From Propionispora vibrioides (GTDB lineage: Bacteria; Bacillota; Negativicutes; Propionisporales; Propionisporaceae), in contig NZ_FODY01000035.1 in assembly GCF_900110485.1 (NCBI RefSeq), positions 1 through 35,491 of the forward strand: DNA of 35,491 bases, given 5' to 3'. The notes below the pieces were generated by a model. It made no database searches. It saw nothing but the letters and a program-made list of their open reading frames with translations, and was not told the origin of the DNA. This document shows positions 16,229-24,500 of the stretch, piece after piece. A program made the position numbers and the translations under genes. Within the stretch, counting starts at the first letter, position 1. Every line of letters begins with the position of its first letter.

Positions 16229-17635
16229 CTAGTGCAGAGTGGGCGCGACAGTTTCGGTGGCAGTGTGGCTGCCGGTGTATTCATCCAGTTCGACGGTCTG
16301 CTTTTTGCGGCTTTGACCGGCATAGCGGATACCGGTCCATTCAGCCAGTTCCCGGTCGACGGTTACCAGGTCCTCAAGGCACAGCTCTTTGCAGGAGTGT
16401 TTTCCCAGAGCCTGGACGGCTAACTTCATTTCCTGCGTGCAGGAGGTAAGAAATTGAAATAGGTGGCGGGCTGCCTGATCAATGTCCAGCTTGTCGTTCA
16501 TTTTACCGGTATATAAGGCAAGTTGGGAAGGGGGGGCCTGCGGGACGACCTTGAGTGCCTGAGTGTGCATGGCAGCCATGAGGGCAATGGTGCCGATATA
16601 GACGGCGTCCGCCCCCAACGCCAGTGCTTTTAGAAAATGCCCGGGCGTTGTCAGGCCGCCGGCAATAATCAGGCTGAACCGGTCACGCAGCTTATTTTCC
16701 TTTAGCCATTGTACCGTTCGTACCAGGGAATGAAGGGTGGGCAGCCCCAGATCGTCCTGCAGGGTAGGCGGTGCGGCAGAAGTACCACCCTCCGCGCCGT
16801 CAATGACGATGTAATCGGCTTGAGTTTGGGCAATGACTGCCAGTTCATATTCCAAGTAATCAGTCCCGGCAATTTTCACACCGATGGGAACATCGTACTG
16901 GGACTTCATAGAATCAATCATCGTGATGTAGTCTTTGGTGGAGCTTTTGCCCGGCATCCGTGAGTAAATGGTGGCGGGGCTTTTTTCATGCTCCAACTGC
17001 CAGGTTTTTTGCAGGTGCTCGTCTTTGGGAATGGTAATCGGTTCTTCGACAGCGCCGCCCCAGGCACCCTGGCCGAGCTGAATTTCAATGGCGTCCAACT
17101 GGCTAAGCTGTTCCTGACCACTGAGAAAGCCGCCACGGTGATATTGGCCGATCAAAAAACGGGCCGCCTTTCTTTCCTCCTGCGTAACAGCTGATTCACC
17201 GGTATTGGTGGACGTTCCGGCCAGGGCCGCACCCTGGGCCAGGGCTTCTTTCATCGCCAGGCTCAAAGAGCCGCCATAGGACATACCGGTAATCATGATC
17301 GGTATGTCCAGCAGCAGCGGTTTTTTCGCGGTTGGTCCGATCACCGTCCTGGTGCTTACTTCTTTCAGGCTGGCGGTTGGCAGGGAAAAAAGCTGCCGCG
17401 GATTGAGCAGGATGTCCTGCCAGGGAGAGCGTACAACCGGGCTGCCTAACGGTCTTGACAGTACGGTGCCTGATTCGGCCCGCATGGCCGCCTCGATGGC
17501 TGCCCGGGGAGTGAGCTTTTCCAGAGCGGTAACCAATAGGAAGGGATTGTCTTCATAAGCTTCAGTCATCATTTTTACCATGGCTTCATCCATGACCGGG
17601 TCCAGCATTTTCATTGCCAGTAAACTAAGCAGCAT
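16229..17635 (-). CDS. FMN-binding glutamate synthase-like protein (GltB2 domain, stand-alone)
   Basis: This 468-residue protein corresponds to the FMN-binding synthase domain of glutamate synthase without the glutaminase domain. Barrel motifs are MITGMSYGGSLSLAMKEALA, TSTNTGESAVTQEE, FLIGQYHRGGF, IEIQLGQGAWGG, VGVKIAGTDYLEYE-like VPIGVKIAGTDY, DYIVIDGAEGGTSAAPPTLQD, FSLIIAGGLTTPGHFLKALALGADAVYIGT. The [3Fe-4S] cysteine motif that follows the barrel in true GltB is not evident; the C-terminal cysteines (SCTQEM, KHSCKELC) are spaced differently. Such stand-alone proteins are common in anaerobes and their reaction is not settled. Start: AAAGGAGG seven bases before ATG. It is separated from dapL by repeats, so coexpression is uncertain. 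Confidence 0.85.
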   Translation of the reverse strand: MLLSLLAMKMLDPVMDEAMVKMMTEAYEDNPFLLVTALEKLTPRAAIEAAMRAESGTVLSRPLGSPVVRSPWQDILLNPRQLFSLPTASLKEVSTRTVIGPTAKKPLLLDIPIMITGMSYGGSLSLAMKEALAQGAALAGTSTNTGESAVTQEERKAARFLIGQYHRGGFLSGQEQLSQLDAIEIQLGQGAWGGAVEEPITIPKDEHLQKTWQLEHEKSPATIYSRMPGKSSTKDYITMIDSMKSQYDVPIGVKIAGTDYLEYELAVIAQTQADYIVIDGAEGGTSAAPPTLQDDLGLPTLHSLVRTVQWLKENKLRDRFSLIIAGGLTTPGHFLKALALGADAVYIGTIALMAAMHTQALKVVPQAPPSQLALYTGKMNDKLDIDQAARHLFQFLTSCTQEMKLAVQALGKHSCKELCLEDLVTVDRELAEWTGIRYAGQSRKKQTVELDEYTGSHTATETVAPTLH

Positions 17636-17662
17636 AACGCGGCCTCCTTTAATACAAGCAGT

Positions 17663-17828
17663 TTAGGCGTGTCGACATGAGTGTTCATCACCCATCTTCC
17701 GGCGTAGTTTCCGTCGTACTGCGTTAAATTTCCTCGAAATACGTCCGGTATTTCTGCGGAAATTTGCCTTGTCCGGCGAAAAAATCCGCTCGAAATCTGA
17801 GCAAGTCAACTCGTGCCAACACGCTTTA
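17663..17828. repeat. 166-bp inverted-repeat-bounded element sharing the core of the CTAGGGAACC family
   Basis: The imperfect ends are TTAGGCGTGTCGACATGAGT on the left and the complement of TAAAGCGTGTTGGCACGAGT on the right. The inner part includes a near-palindrome at 17726-17765 (AAATTTCCTCGAAATAC and GTATTTCTGCGGAAATTT). The stretch 17706-17793 aligns by eye with 11269-11363 of the CTAGGGAACC element, sharing TTTCCG, CTGCGT, GAAATA, TATT-CTGCGG and CGAAAAAATC. It fills most of the divergent intergenic region. Confidence 0.7.
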
Positions 17829-18042
17829 ATTAGTTTCTAGTATCCCCACATGGGTTAAATCTATAAGCTGCCGGTAAAGTTTTACGAAAGTCTGGCCCTT
17901 TTTAGCATATATATACACTGTTACGGTTGCTGGGAAAGGCCGTGACTTTGCATGCGGCGGCCATCGCCGGTCTGCGCGAGGGAGTAAGGCCGGTTTATTA
18001 AGGGAGGCCACCGGCTAACTAGTAAAGTGAGGGCGTGATGAT
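17829..18042 (+). other. Intergenic leader before the type III PKS gene
   Basis: No gene is seen. It contains several GC-rich inverted segments, the clearest being GCCGGT (17989-17994) with ACCGGC (18010-18015), and AGGGAGG in the loop between them that is not followed by a start codon. An AT-rich patch (CATATATATACA, near 17907) may hold a promoter but no convincing two-box promoter could be set. Confidence 0.4.
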
Positions 18043-19089
18043 ATGAGTGGGGCCAGAATCATGGCAGTAGGCACGGCAGTGCCGTCATATTGTGTCAGGC
18101 AGGAAGAAGTCAAAGCATTGGTAGCCGGTGTATTTAAAGAAAGAATGAGCCGTTTAGATAAGCTGTTGACTGTATTCGACAATACGGGAATTGAAACCCG
18201 GCATTTGGTATGTCCGCTGGAGTGGTATACCGTTCCTCATGGCTTTGCTGAGGCCAATGCTTTATATCAGACCCAGGCCTTAGAACTGGCTGAACAGGCG
18301 GCCCGGGCAGCCATTCACCAGGCCGGCGCCGGACCCGGCGATATTGGTGCCGTTTTTTTTATTTCCTCTACCGGTATTGCCACACCGACGCTGGATACAA
18401 AACTACTGTCCCGGTTGGGCTTGTCCCGCCATACCGTCCGTTTGCCGCTTTGGGGGTTGGGCTGCGCCGGTGGAGCCGCCGGTCTGGCACGAGCCGCGGA
18501 ATATGTAAAAGCGCTGCCAGAGAAATTGGTGCTGCTGGTGGTTGTGGAATTATGCAGTCTAACCTTTCAGCATGGCGACGCCTCCAAGGCCAATGTCGTC
18601 GGAACGGGACTTTTTTCGGATGGCGCCGCCGCTGTTGTGCTGGGAGCAACAGGTCATGGCCCGGTGCTGCTTGATAGCTATAGTACGTTATTTGACAATA
18701 CCGCTGCGATTATGGGCTGGGATGTGGTGGAATCGGGCTTTAAAGTACGCTTTTCCCGCGACATTCCTTCGCTCATTAGGGAACGGCTGCCTGGTGTGAT
18801 GGAACAGGCCTGTTGCTATTGGGGCGTGGAGCAGGAAAAAATCCAGCATTATCTTGTGCATCCCGGCGGTGTGAAAGTGTTGCAGGCCTATGAAGACAGC
18901 CTGGCTCTGGCACCGGGGACTTTCTGCCTGGCCTACGAGGTACTGGCCCGCTATGGCAATATGTCCAGCGCCTCCATTTGCTTTGTGTTGGCGGACTTTT
19001 TGCGCAAAACGGAACCGGCCGGCCAGTATGGGATATTGCTATCCATGGGCCCCGGTTTTTGCGCCGAGCAGGTATTGTTTCAATGGTAG
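18043..19089 (+). CDS. bpsA: Type III polyketide synthase (chalcone/stilbene synthase family, BpsA-like)
   Basis: This is a homodimeric thiolase-fold synthase expected to extend a fatty acyl starter with malonyl-CoA to alkylpyrones or alkylresorcinols. The catalytic triad can be placed: Cys141 in LWGLGCAGGAAG, His273 in LVHPGGVKV and Asn306 in RYGNMSSASI. The GFGPG-like C-terminal loop reads SMGPGF. At 348 residues it has the usual bacterial length, and it is closer in layout to B. subtilis BpsA than to plant enzymes. The ATG overlaps a spaced GTGAGGGCG ribosome site. A membrane methyltransferase gene overlaps its end, an arrangement known from bpsA-bpsB, where the second protein methylates the pyrone. 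Substrate chain length cannot be read from sequence. Confidence 0.88.
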   Translation: MSGARIMAVGTAVPSYCVRQEEVKALVAGVFKERMSRLDKLLTVFDNTGIETRHLVCPLEWYTVPHGFAEANALYQTQALELAEQAARAAIHQAGAGPGDIGAVFFISSTGIATPTLDTKLLSRLGLSRHTVRLPLWGLGCAGGAAGLARAAEYVKALPEKLVLLVVVELCSLTFQHGDASKANVVGTGLFSDGAAAVVLGATGHGPVLLDSYSTLFDNTAAIMGWDVVESGFKVRFSRDIPSLIRERLPGVMEQACCYWGVEQEKIQHYLVHPGGVKVLQAYEDSLALAPGTFCLAYEVLARYGNMSSASICFVLADFLRKTEPAGQYGILLSMGPGFCAEQVLFQW

Positions 19090-19598
19090 CGGTAGGTTTT
19101 TATCTATTGCTGGGCTGTCTGGTTTGCCAGCGTCTGGGAGAACTGCTGCTGGCCCGGCGAAATCGGACCTGGTTGCTTAAACAAGGGGCAAAGGAATTTG
19201 GCAAAAGGCATTATCCGTTGTTTTTTCTGCTGCATATAGCCTGGTTTAGTTGTCTGCTGAGCGAAAGCCTGTATAACGGACCGACGCTGCACAGCTTTTG
19301 GTATATATGGGGCGTGGGACTGGCAGTGGCTCAGGTCCTCCGGTATTGGTGCATGGGGAGTTTAGGGCGCTATTGGAACACCCGGATTTTAATCGTACCG
19401 GGAGCGGCGCGGATACGGCGCGGCCCTTACCGCTATGTGCCGCATCCCAATTATGTGGCGGTCTGTTTGGAATTATTTTGTATTCCCATGATCTTTGACG
19501 CTATGGTAACGGCCCTGCTATTTTCCCTGCTTAATCTTATCTTGCTGGTAGGCGTCCGGGTCCCGACTGAGAACAAGGCTTTACGGCTGCTGCAATAA
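19083..19598 (+). CDS. bpsB: Isoprenylcysteine carboxyl methyltransferase-family protein (BpsB-like)
   Basis: This 171-residue integral membrane protein has four to five hydrophobic segments. It ends with the ICMT-type S-adenosylmethionine and substrate block RRGPYRYVPHPNYVAV, near residues 101-118, and a C-terminal ENKALRLLQ. In the B. subtilis system the corresponding protein O-methylates alkylpyrones made by the type III PKS. ATG 19083 is chosen because it overlaps the PKS stop (ATGGTAG) and starts with the first membrane segment; a longer in-frame start lies deep inside the PKS gene. The seven-base overlap implies coupled translation. The assignment of substrate is inferred from the neighbour. 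Confidence 0.82.
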   Translation: MVAVGFYLLLGCLVCQRLGELLLARRNRTWLLKQGAKEFGKRHYPLFFLLHIAWFSCLLSESLYNGPTLHSFWYIWGVGLAVAQVLRYWCMGSLGRYWNTRILIVPGAARIRRGPYRYVPHPNYVAVCLELFCIPMIFDAMVTALLFSLLNLILLVGVRVPTENKALRLLQ

Positions 19599-19672
19599 GC
19601 GAGGGAAAAAGTAGCTGGACAAAGAAAGTAAAATACATTACAATTTTTATAGACAATCATATATGACACAAC

Positions 19673-19756
19673 ATAGCTGGGGGCGCCGTGTGGCTGAGAG
19701 GAATGATTTCCGACCCTTGGAACCTGATGTGGTTAGCACCACCGTAGGGATAGCTT
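19673..19756 (+). ncRNA. TPP riboswitch of thiC
   Basis: The conserved elements are GGGGGCGCC (19679-19687), TGGCTGAGAGG (19691-19701), CGACCCTTGGAACCTGATGT (19711-19730), GGTTAGCACCACCGTAGGGA (19731-19750). This is a near-consensus THI box. A terminator follows at 19772, as for the first riboswitch. Confidence 0.97.
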
Positions 19757-19771
19757 AGAACAATGAAATGA

Positions 19772-19798
19772 CGGGCTGCTCTAGGCAGCCCGTTTTTT
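19772..19798 (+). terminator. Intrinsic terminator of the thiC riboswitch
   Basis: Stem CGGGCTGC / GCAGCCCG, 8 bp, loop TCTAG, followed by TTTTTT. It lies about 15 nt after the riboswitch core and 30 before the thiC start. Confidence 0.92.
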
Positions 19799-19828
19799 AT
19801 TTATACATAATCTTAAAGGGGGAGCATG

Positions 19829-21130
19829 ATGAATTACACAACACAAATGGATGCCGCTAAAAAAGGAATTATTACCCGGCAGATGGAGCTTGTGGCCCAA
19901 AAGGAAAGAATGGAAGTAACCCGGCTGCGGGACTTAATTGCCGAGGGAAAGGTCGTCATACCGGCCAACAAACATCACACCAGCCTGGCCCCGGAAGGCG
20001 TGGGCGCCGGACTGCGGACAAAAATCAACGTCAATCTGGGCGTGTCGAAAGACTGCTGCGATCTTGACCTGGAACTGGAAAAGGCCAGAAAAGCGATCGA
20101 CTTAAAAGCAGAAGCGATTATGGATTTGAGCTGTTATGGCAAGACACAGGAGTTTCGCCGTAAATTGATTGATTTTTCGCCGGCCATGATTGGCACGGTG
20201 CCCATGTATGATGCGGTAGGGATGCTGGACAAGGAGCTAAAGGATATTACCGCTGATGAGTTTTTCCAGGTGGTCGAACGGCATGCCCAGGATGGAGTTG
20301 ACTTCATGACCATTCACTGTGGCATTAACCGGGCTACGGCCGAACGTATCAAACGAAATAAGCGGCTTACCCACATTGTTTCCCGAGGCGGGTCGCTGTT
20401 GTTTGCCTGGATGGAACTCAATCAGCGGGAAAATCCTTTTTATGAGCAATATGATAGACTGCTGGACCTGTGCGAACAATATGATGTAACCATCAGTCTG
20501 GGCGATGCCTGCCGGCCGGGTTGTATCCAGGACGCTACCGACGCATCACAGATTGAAGAGTTAATTACACTGGGAGAGCTGACTAAACGGGCCTGGGAAC
20601 GAAATGTTCAGGTTATGATTGAAGGGCCCGGCCATATGGCGCTCAATGAAATTGCCGGTAATATGATGCTGGAAAAGCGGTTGTGCCATGGCGCACCGTT
20701 CTATGTGCTGGGACCGCTGGTGACTGATGTGGCGCCCGGCTATGATCATATCACCAGTGCTATTGGCGGAGCTATCGCGGCAGCTAATGGCGCCGACTTT
20801 TTGTGCTATGTCACGCCGGCGGAGCATCTCAGACTGCCTGATCTGGAGGATATGAAAGAAGGAATTATCGCCTCCCGGATTGCCGCCCATGCGGCGGATA
20901 TCGCCAAGGGAATTCCAGGTGCCCGCGAATGGGATAATGCGATGAGTGCGGCCAGGGCCGATGTTAACTTCCCCAAAATGATCGAATTGGCTATTGATCC
21001 GGAAAAAGCCAGACGCTATCGGGAATCGTCGGCACCGGAAGCGGAAGATACCTGTACCATGTGCGGCAAGATGTGTCCGATGAAAAATATGAAAAAACTG
21101 ATGAATGGCGAGGACTTGTGCATTAAATAA
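19829..21130 (+). CDS. thiC: Phosphomethylpyrimidine synthase ThiC
   Basis: This radical SAM enzyme rearranges aminoimidazole ribotide to HMP phosphate, the pyrimidine of thiamine. It is 433 residues and lacks the N-terminal extension of the longer proteobacterial and plant forms. Visible blocks are [80 protein letters not shown] and [14 protein letters not shown]. The C-terminal cluster motif is CTMCGKMC (cysteines spaced 2 then 3), one residue shorter than the CxxCxxxxC of E. coli ThiC. ATG 19829 fits AGGGGGAG spacing better than ATG 19826. Controlled by the TPP riboswitch upstream. Confidence 0.96.
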   Translation: MNYTTQMDAAKKGIITRQMELVAQKERMEVTRLRDLIAEGKVVIPANKHHTSLAPEGVGAGLRTKINVNLGVSKDCCDLDLELEKARKAIDLKAEAIMDLSCYGKTQEFRRKLIDFSPAMIGTVPMYDAVGMLDKELKDITADEFFQVVERHAQDGVDFMTIHCGINRATAERIKRNKRLTHIVSRGGSLLFAWMELNQRENPFYEQYDRLLDLCEQYDVTISLGDACRPGCIQDATDASQIEELITLGELTKRAWERNVQVMIEGPGHMALNEIAGNMMLEKRLCHGAPFYVLGPLVTDVAPGYDHITSAIGGAIAAANGADFLCYVTPAEHLRLPDLEDMKEGIIASRIAAHAADIAKGIPGAREWDNAMSAARADVNFPKMIELAIDPEKARRYRESSAPEAEDTCTMCGKMCPMKNMKKLMNGEDLCIK

Positions 21131-21180
21131 AAAAGAGAGGCGTTCCGGAGCGGTAATCATTCCGGGCGCCTCTCTTTATA
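21131..21180. terminator. Bidirectional terminator between thiC and uspA
   Basis: GAGAGGCG (21135-21142) pairs with CGCCTCTC (21167-21174), extended by an inner TCCGGA/TCCGG pairing. It is flanked by AAAAAA on the left and CTTTATA on the right, so it serves thiC on + and uspA on the minus strand. Confidence 0.82.
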
Positions 21181-21188
21181 TGTGTAAT

Positions 21189-21635
21189 TTATTTAATGAC
21201 CATAACCGGGCACTTGGCATGATGTAAAACATAATGGCTCACGCTGCCCATGACTAGCTCTTTCAGTACACCCAGGCCCCGTCGTCCCATCACAATAACA
21301 TCATAGCCTTGGGTCTGGGCGAAGCCGGGAATCCGCTCTGCCGGTGAGCCCAGTTCCAGAAAGGTGGCACTGTGTACCTCCGGCGGCAACAAGCCAACCG
21401 CCTCTGCCAGGACATGGTTGCCGAATTCCTCGGCATTTTCCATAAAATCTTCCGGAATATACGTGGTTCCCAGCGGTGCATATACCTGTAAATCTTTAAA
21501 AGAAATCATAACATGCAACAAGCCTACGGTGGCGCCGGTGCAAGCGGCCAGATAGCCGGCATGCTGGACCGCCTTATAGGAGTTGGGAGAACCGTCGACA
21601 GGGACCAGAATTTTTTTGTATTGTACTGCGTTCAT
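21189..21635 (-). CDS. Universal stress protein (UspA family)
   Basis: This is a 148-residue single-domain universal stress protein with a Rossmann-like alpha/beta fold. The N-terminal strand reads KKILVPVDGSPNSYKAV. The nucleotide-binding signature is GRRGLGVLKELVMGSVSHYVLHHAKCPV, the G-x2-G-x9-G-S/T pattern of ATP-binding members. It ends directly with VMVIK, the last strand. A GGGGGATTAACG ribosome site precedes the ATG, and a good promoter lies about 120 bases upstream. It is monocistronic, facing thiC at its 3' end. Confidence 0.92.
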   Translation of the reverse strand: MNAVQYKKILVPVDGSPNSYKAVQHAGYLAACTGATVGLLHVMISFKDLQVYAPLGTTYIPEDFMENAEEFGNHVLAEAVGLLPPEVHSATFLELGSPAERIPGFAQTQGYDVIVMGRRGLGVLKELVMGSVSHYVLHHAKCPVMVIK

Positions 21636-21754
21636 TCGTTAATCCCCCTTTGCTTACATGTAATTAAATAGAATCACCTACTGGTTGCGGGCTGGCTTAC
21701 GAAAAAATTCTTGCTTGGCAACGAGTAAGGTAAAGAGAATTTATCTATACTATT

Positions 21755-21783
21755 ATAATAATGTAATTTTCTGTATATGTCAA
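21755..21783 (-). promoter_or_regulatory. Probable sigma-A promoter of uspA
   Basis: On the minus strand TTGACA (21778-21783 read as complement) is followed after 17 nt by TATTAT (21755-21760). It directs transcription toward uspA, leaving a leader of about 110 nt. Confidence 0.72.
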
Positions 21784-21802
21784 AATTTACGGCAGGAATA
21801 GC

Positions 21803-21831
21803 TTTCTAATACTAAAAAAATTTGCTATAAT
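21803..21831 (+). promoter_or_regulatory. Probable promoter of glnS
   Basis: A perfect TATAAT (21826-21831) has the weak TTTCTA at 17-nt spacing. It would produce a leader of about 165 nt before glnS that carries the inverted repeat at 21896-21984. Confidence 0.5.
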
Positions 21832-21895
21832 TTCCTTTATGGTACATACATGCAGGAAATACTGGCTTTATAGCGAAAAGCAAAACAATATTATG

Positions 21896-21984
21896 CTAAT
21901 GGTCCGTCTATTCTAAAACCATAATGACTTCACGGGCCTTTTCCCGCGAATTTTTTTACGCTTTCAAAGTAGACAGACCATTAG
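21896..21984 (+). other. Inverted repeat with an internal terminator-like hairpin, before glnS
   Basis: CTAATGGTCCGTCTA (21896-21910) and TAGACAGACCATTAG (21970-21984) are complementary except for one position. Between them ACGGGCCTTTTCCCG forms a small stem followed soon by TTTTTTT (near 21950-21957). This could be a small element with 15-bp ends or an attenuator-like leader of glnS. It has no T-box consensus. Confidence 0.55.
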
Positions 21985-22006
21985 ACTGTGGCAAAGGAGT
22001 AGGAAT

Positions 22007-23683
22007 ATGACGACCAATCCGGGAGTAGCTTCTAACTTTATTCACGATATAATTAATGAAGATCTGAAAAACAACAAACATGACAGCAGGGTTCATACCC
22101 GTTTCCCGCCGGAACCGAACGGCTATCTGCATATTGGACACGCCAAATCTATCTGTTTAAATTTTGGTACGGCTGCCAAATACGAGGGACTGTGCAATCT
22201 CCGGTTTGACGATACCAATCCCAGCAAAGAGGATGTCGAATATGTCGACTCCATCAAAGAAGATGTAAAATGGCTGGGGTTTGACTGGGATGACCGGATG
22301 TTTTATGCTTCCGATTATTTTGCTAAACTTTACGGATATGCCGTACAGCTGATTAAATCGGGTAAAGCCTATGTATGCGATTTAGATGCCCAAAGCATTA
22401 GAGAATACCGTGGCACCCTGACCGAGCCGGGCAAGGAAAGCCCTTACCGTAACCGTTCGGTAGAGGAAAACCTGGACCTTTTTGAGCGTATGAGGCAGGG
22501 AGAATTTGCCGATGGTTCACGGGTGTTAAGAGCAAAAATAGATATGGCTTCGCCGAACTTAAACATGCGTGATCCAGTATTGTACCGGATTTTGCGGGCC
22601 AATCATCACCGTACCGGCGATGCCTGGTGTATCTATCCGATGTATGACTATGCCCATCCGATTTCCGACGCCATAGAAGGGATTACCCATTCCATTTGTA
22701 CATTGGAATTTGAAGCGCACCGTCCGCTCTATGACTGGGTGCTGGAGGCGCTCGAAATTGAAGACCGGCCGCAGCAAATTGAATTTGCCCGGCTGAATTT
22801 GACCAATACGGTGATGAGCAAGCGGCATCTGCGGACTTTGGTGGAGGAAGGACAGGTAAACGGCTGGGATGATCCCCGCATGCCGACCATTTCCGGACTG
22901 CGCCGGCGGGGCTATACACCGGAGGCTATCCGTGATTTTTGTGAACGTATTGGCATTTCCAAGAGCAACAGTACGGTAGACGTGGCTTTGCTGGAACATT
23001 GCATCCGGGAGGATTTAAACAGCCGGGCGGCACGGGTAATGGCGGTTCTGCGCCCCTTAAAGCTTGTCATCACAAACTATCCGGAAAATACGGTCGAAGA
23101 ATTGGAAGCGGAAAATAATCCGGAAAATCCGGATATGGGTAAACGGAGCATTCCTTTCTCCCGGGTAATATATATAGAGCAAGAGGATTTTATGGAGAAT
23201 CCCCCTAAGAAGTTTTTCCGGCTGGCGCCTGGACAGGAGGTTCGGCTAAAGCACGCCTACATTATCAAATGCGAACAGGTCATTAAAGATGAAGTTAGCG
23301 GCGAAGTCAAGGAAATTCACTGCACCTATGATCCGGATACCAAAAGCGGCGGTATTGCCAGCGGACGTAAGGTAAAAGGTACGCTGCACTGGGTTTGTGC
23401 GGAGCGGGCTGTTGATGCCGAAGTGCATCTTTATGATTATTTATTTAAAGATGACGCGGACTCGGAAGAAGGAGCCTTGTTTAATCCTGACTCACTGGAA
23501 ATACTTACCGCCTGTAAGGTGGAGCCAGGTTTGCTTGATACTGTAGCGGGAACCCGTTACCAGTTCTTACGGCAGGGGTATTTTTGTACCGATCTGGATT
23601 CTACTCGCAGCAAACTTATTTTTAACCGCATTGTGGGTTTGCGTGATTCCTGGGCGAAAAACCAGAATAAGAGCAATGGATAA
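22007..23683 (+). CDS. glnS: Glutaminyl-tRNA synthetase
   Basis: This class I enzyme charges tRNA-Gln directly with glutamine. The 558-residue product has the HIGH-type motif in [17 protein letters not shown] (about residues 29-45) and the KMSKS-equivalent VMSKRHL (about 267-273). [31 protein letters not shown] and FARLNLTNT are GlnRS family blocks. The C-terminal anticodon-binding barrels (from about 340) are present. Many Firmicutes instead make Gln-tRNA by the GatCAB amidotransferase, so GlnRS in this lineage is a minor taxonomic marker. Start: GCAAAGGAGTAGGAAT before ATG. Confidence 0.96.
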   Translation: MTTNPGVASNFIHDIINEDLKNNKHDSRVHTRFPPEPNGYLHIGHAKSICLNFGTAAKYEGLCNLRFDDTNPSKEDVEYVDSIKEDVKWLGFDWDDRMFYASDYFAKLYGYAVQLIKSGKAYVCDLDAQSIREYRGTLTEPGKESPYRNRSVEENLDLFERMRQGEFADGSRVLRAKIDMASPNLNMRDPVLYRILRANHHRTGDAWCIYPMYDYAHPISDAIEGITHSICTLEFEAHRPLYDWVLEALEIEDRPQQIEFARLNLTNTVMSKRHLRTLVEEGQVNGWDDPRMPTISGLRRRGYTPEAIRDFCERIGISKSNSTVDVALLEHCIREDLNSRAARVMAVLRPLKLVITNYPENTVEELEAENNPENPDMGKRSIPFSRVIYIEQEDFMENPPKKFFRLAPGQEVRLKHAYIIKCEQVIKDEVSGEVKEIHCTYDPDTKSGGIASGRKVKGTLHWVCAERAVDAEVHLYDYLFKDDADSEEGALFNPDSLEILTACKVEPGLLDTVAGTRYQFLRQGYFCTDLDSTRSKLIFNRIVGLRDSWAKNQNKSNG

Positions 23684-23689
23684 ATAAAG

Positions 23690-23720
23690 CAGCCGGAGGC
23701 AAGTCATCCGGCTGTTTCTT
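23690..23720 (+). terminator. Intrinsic terminator of glnS
   Basis: CAGCCGGA and TCCGGCTG form an 8-bp stem with a 9-nt loop, followed by TTTCTT. It lies just past the glnS stop. Confidence 0.8.
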
Positions 23721-23804
23721 ATAAGAAGCCGGTTCATCGGTTAAAATACAGACTGATCGAATTCTGCCAAATTTCCGCAAAATACGATAAAAAATTATTT
23801 ATTG

Positions 23805-23833
23805 TTTTAACAACTACCGACTTATGATATAAT
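23805..23833 (+). promoter_or_regulatory. Possible promoter of the phosphate transport pair
   Basis: TATAAT (23828-23833) has TTTTAA 17 nt upstream. The -10 is perfect, the -35 weak. It lies about 40 bases before the DUF47 gene start. No Pho-box could be set with confidence. Confidence 0.45.
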
Positions 23834-23870
23834 CAATAGGGTTCGAAGACGTATATCAGGAGGAATTTAC

Positions 23871-24500
23871 GTGGGATTTAGATTGAAACCCAAAGAAGAA
23901 AAGTTTTTCCAATTATTATCTGAACAAGCTGTATTGGTTCAAAAGTCGGCAGAGATTCTTGCTTTGGCGATGCATGAGAAAGATAAATTAGTTGAATTGA
24001 TGGGGCTGATTGATTCGGTGGAAAAAAATGCCGATGAAATTGTAGCCAAGGTCGGTGAACGGTTGCAGAAGACTTTTATCACCCCCTTTGACCGGGAAGA
24101 TATTTTTACGCTGGTGCAGAAACTTGATGATGTGATCGACGGAATCAAAGGGATTATTGAAAGAATGCACCTTTATAATGTTGGTACCGCTACTCCCGGT
24201 GTCCAGGAACTTAGCGAGCTGGTTGTGAAGGCTTCCAAACAGATTGAAAAAGCGGTCAGCTATTTGAGCGATTTAAAGAAGTCCCATATTAAAATTGAGG
24301 CGCGCTGTAGTCGCATTATGGAGCTGGAGGCTGAAGGCGACCGGCTGTACCGTGAGGAAATGGGCAAATTGTTCAGAGATTGTCAGGACCCGATTGAAAT
24401 CATCAAGTGGAAAGAAATTCTGGCCAATCTGGAAGATATGCTGGACCTTTCGGAAGATATTGCTGATGCCCTAAAGAGAGTAGTGCTGAAATATGCCTGA
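23871..24500 (+). CDS. DUF47 family PhoU-like protein, partner of PiT transporter
   Basis: This is a 209-residue all-helical cytoplasmic protein of the DUF47/PhoU-like family. The usual blocks are FFQLLSEQAVLVQKSAEIL, DSVEKNADEIVAKVGERL, FITPFDREDIFTLVQKLDDVIDGI and IEIIKWKEILANLEDMLDLSEDIAD; the acidic residues likely bind metal as in PhoU. It starts with GTG after CAGGAGGAATTTAC. Its end overlaps the PiT gene by 8 bases. The pair is very common in bacteria, where the DUF47 protein is thought to regulate phosphate uptake by the transporter. Confidence 0.93.
   Translation: MGFRLKPKEEKFFQLLSEQAVLVQKSAEILALAMHEKDKLVELMGLIDSVEKNADEIVAKVGERLQKTFITPFDREDIFTLVQKLDDVIDGIKGIIERMHLYNVGTATPGVQELSELVVKASKQIEKAVSYLSDLKKSHIKIEARCSRIMELEAEGDRLYREEMGKLFRDCQDPIEIIKWKEILANLEDMLDLSEDIADALKRVVLKYA

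Noticed and set aside
16090-16449. Plus-strand open frames opposite the GltB2-type gene end
   Set aside because: They follow the opposite-strand codon structure and lack homology and ribosome sites.
21661-21730. Possible further copy of the repeat core (CGAAAAAATTCTTGC)
   Set aside because: Only about 15 bases match, with no ends, so it could be chance.
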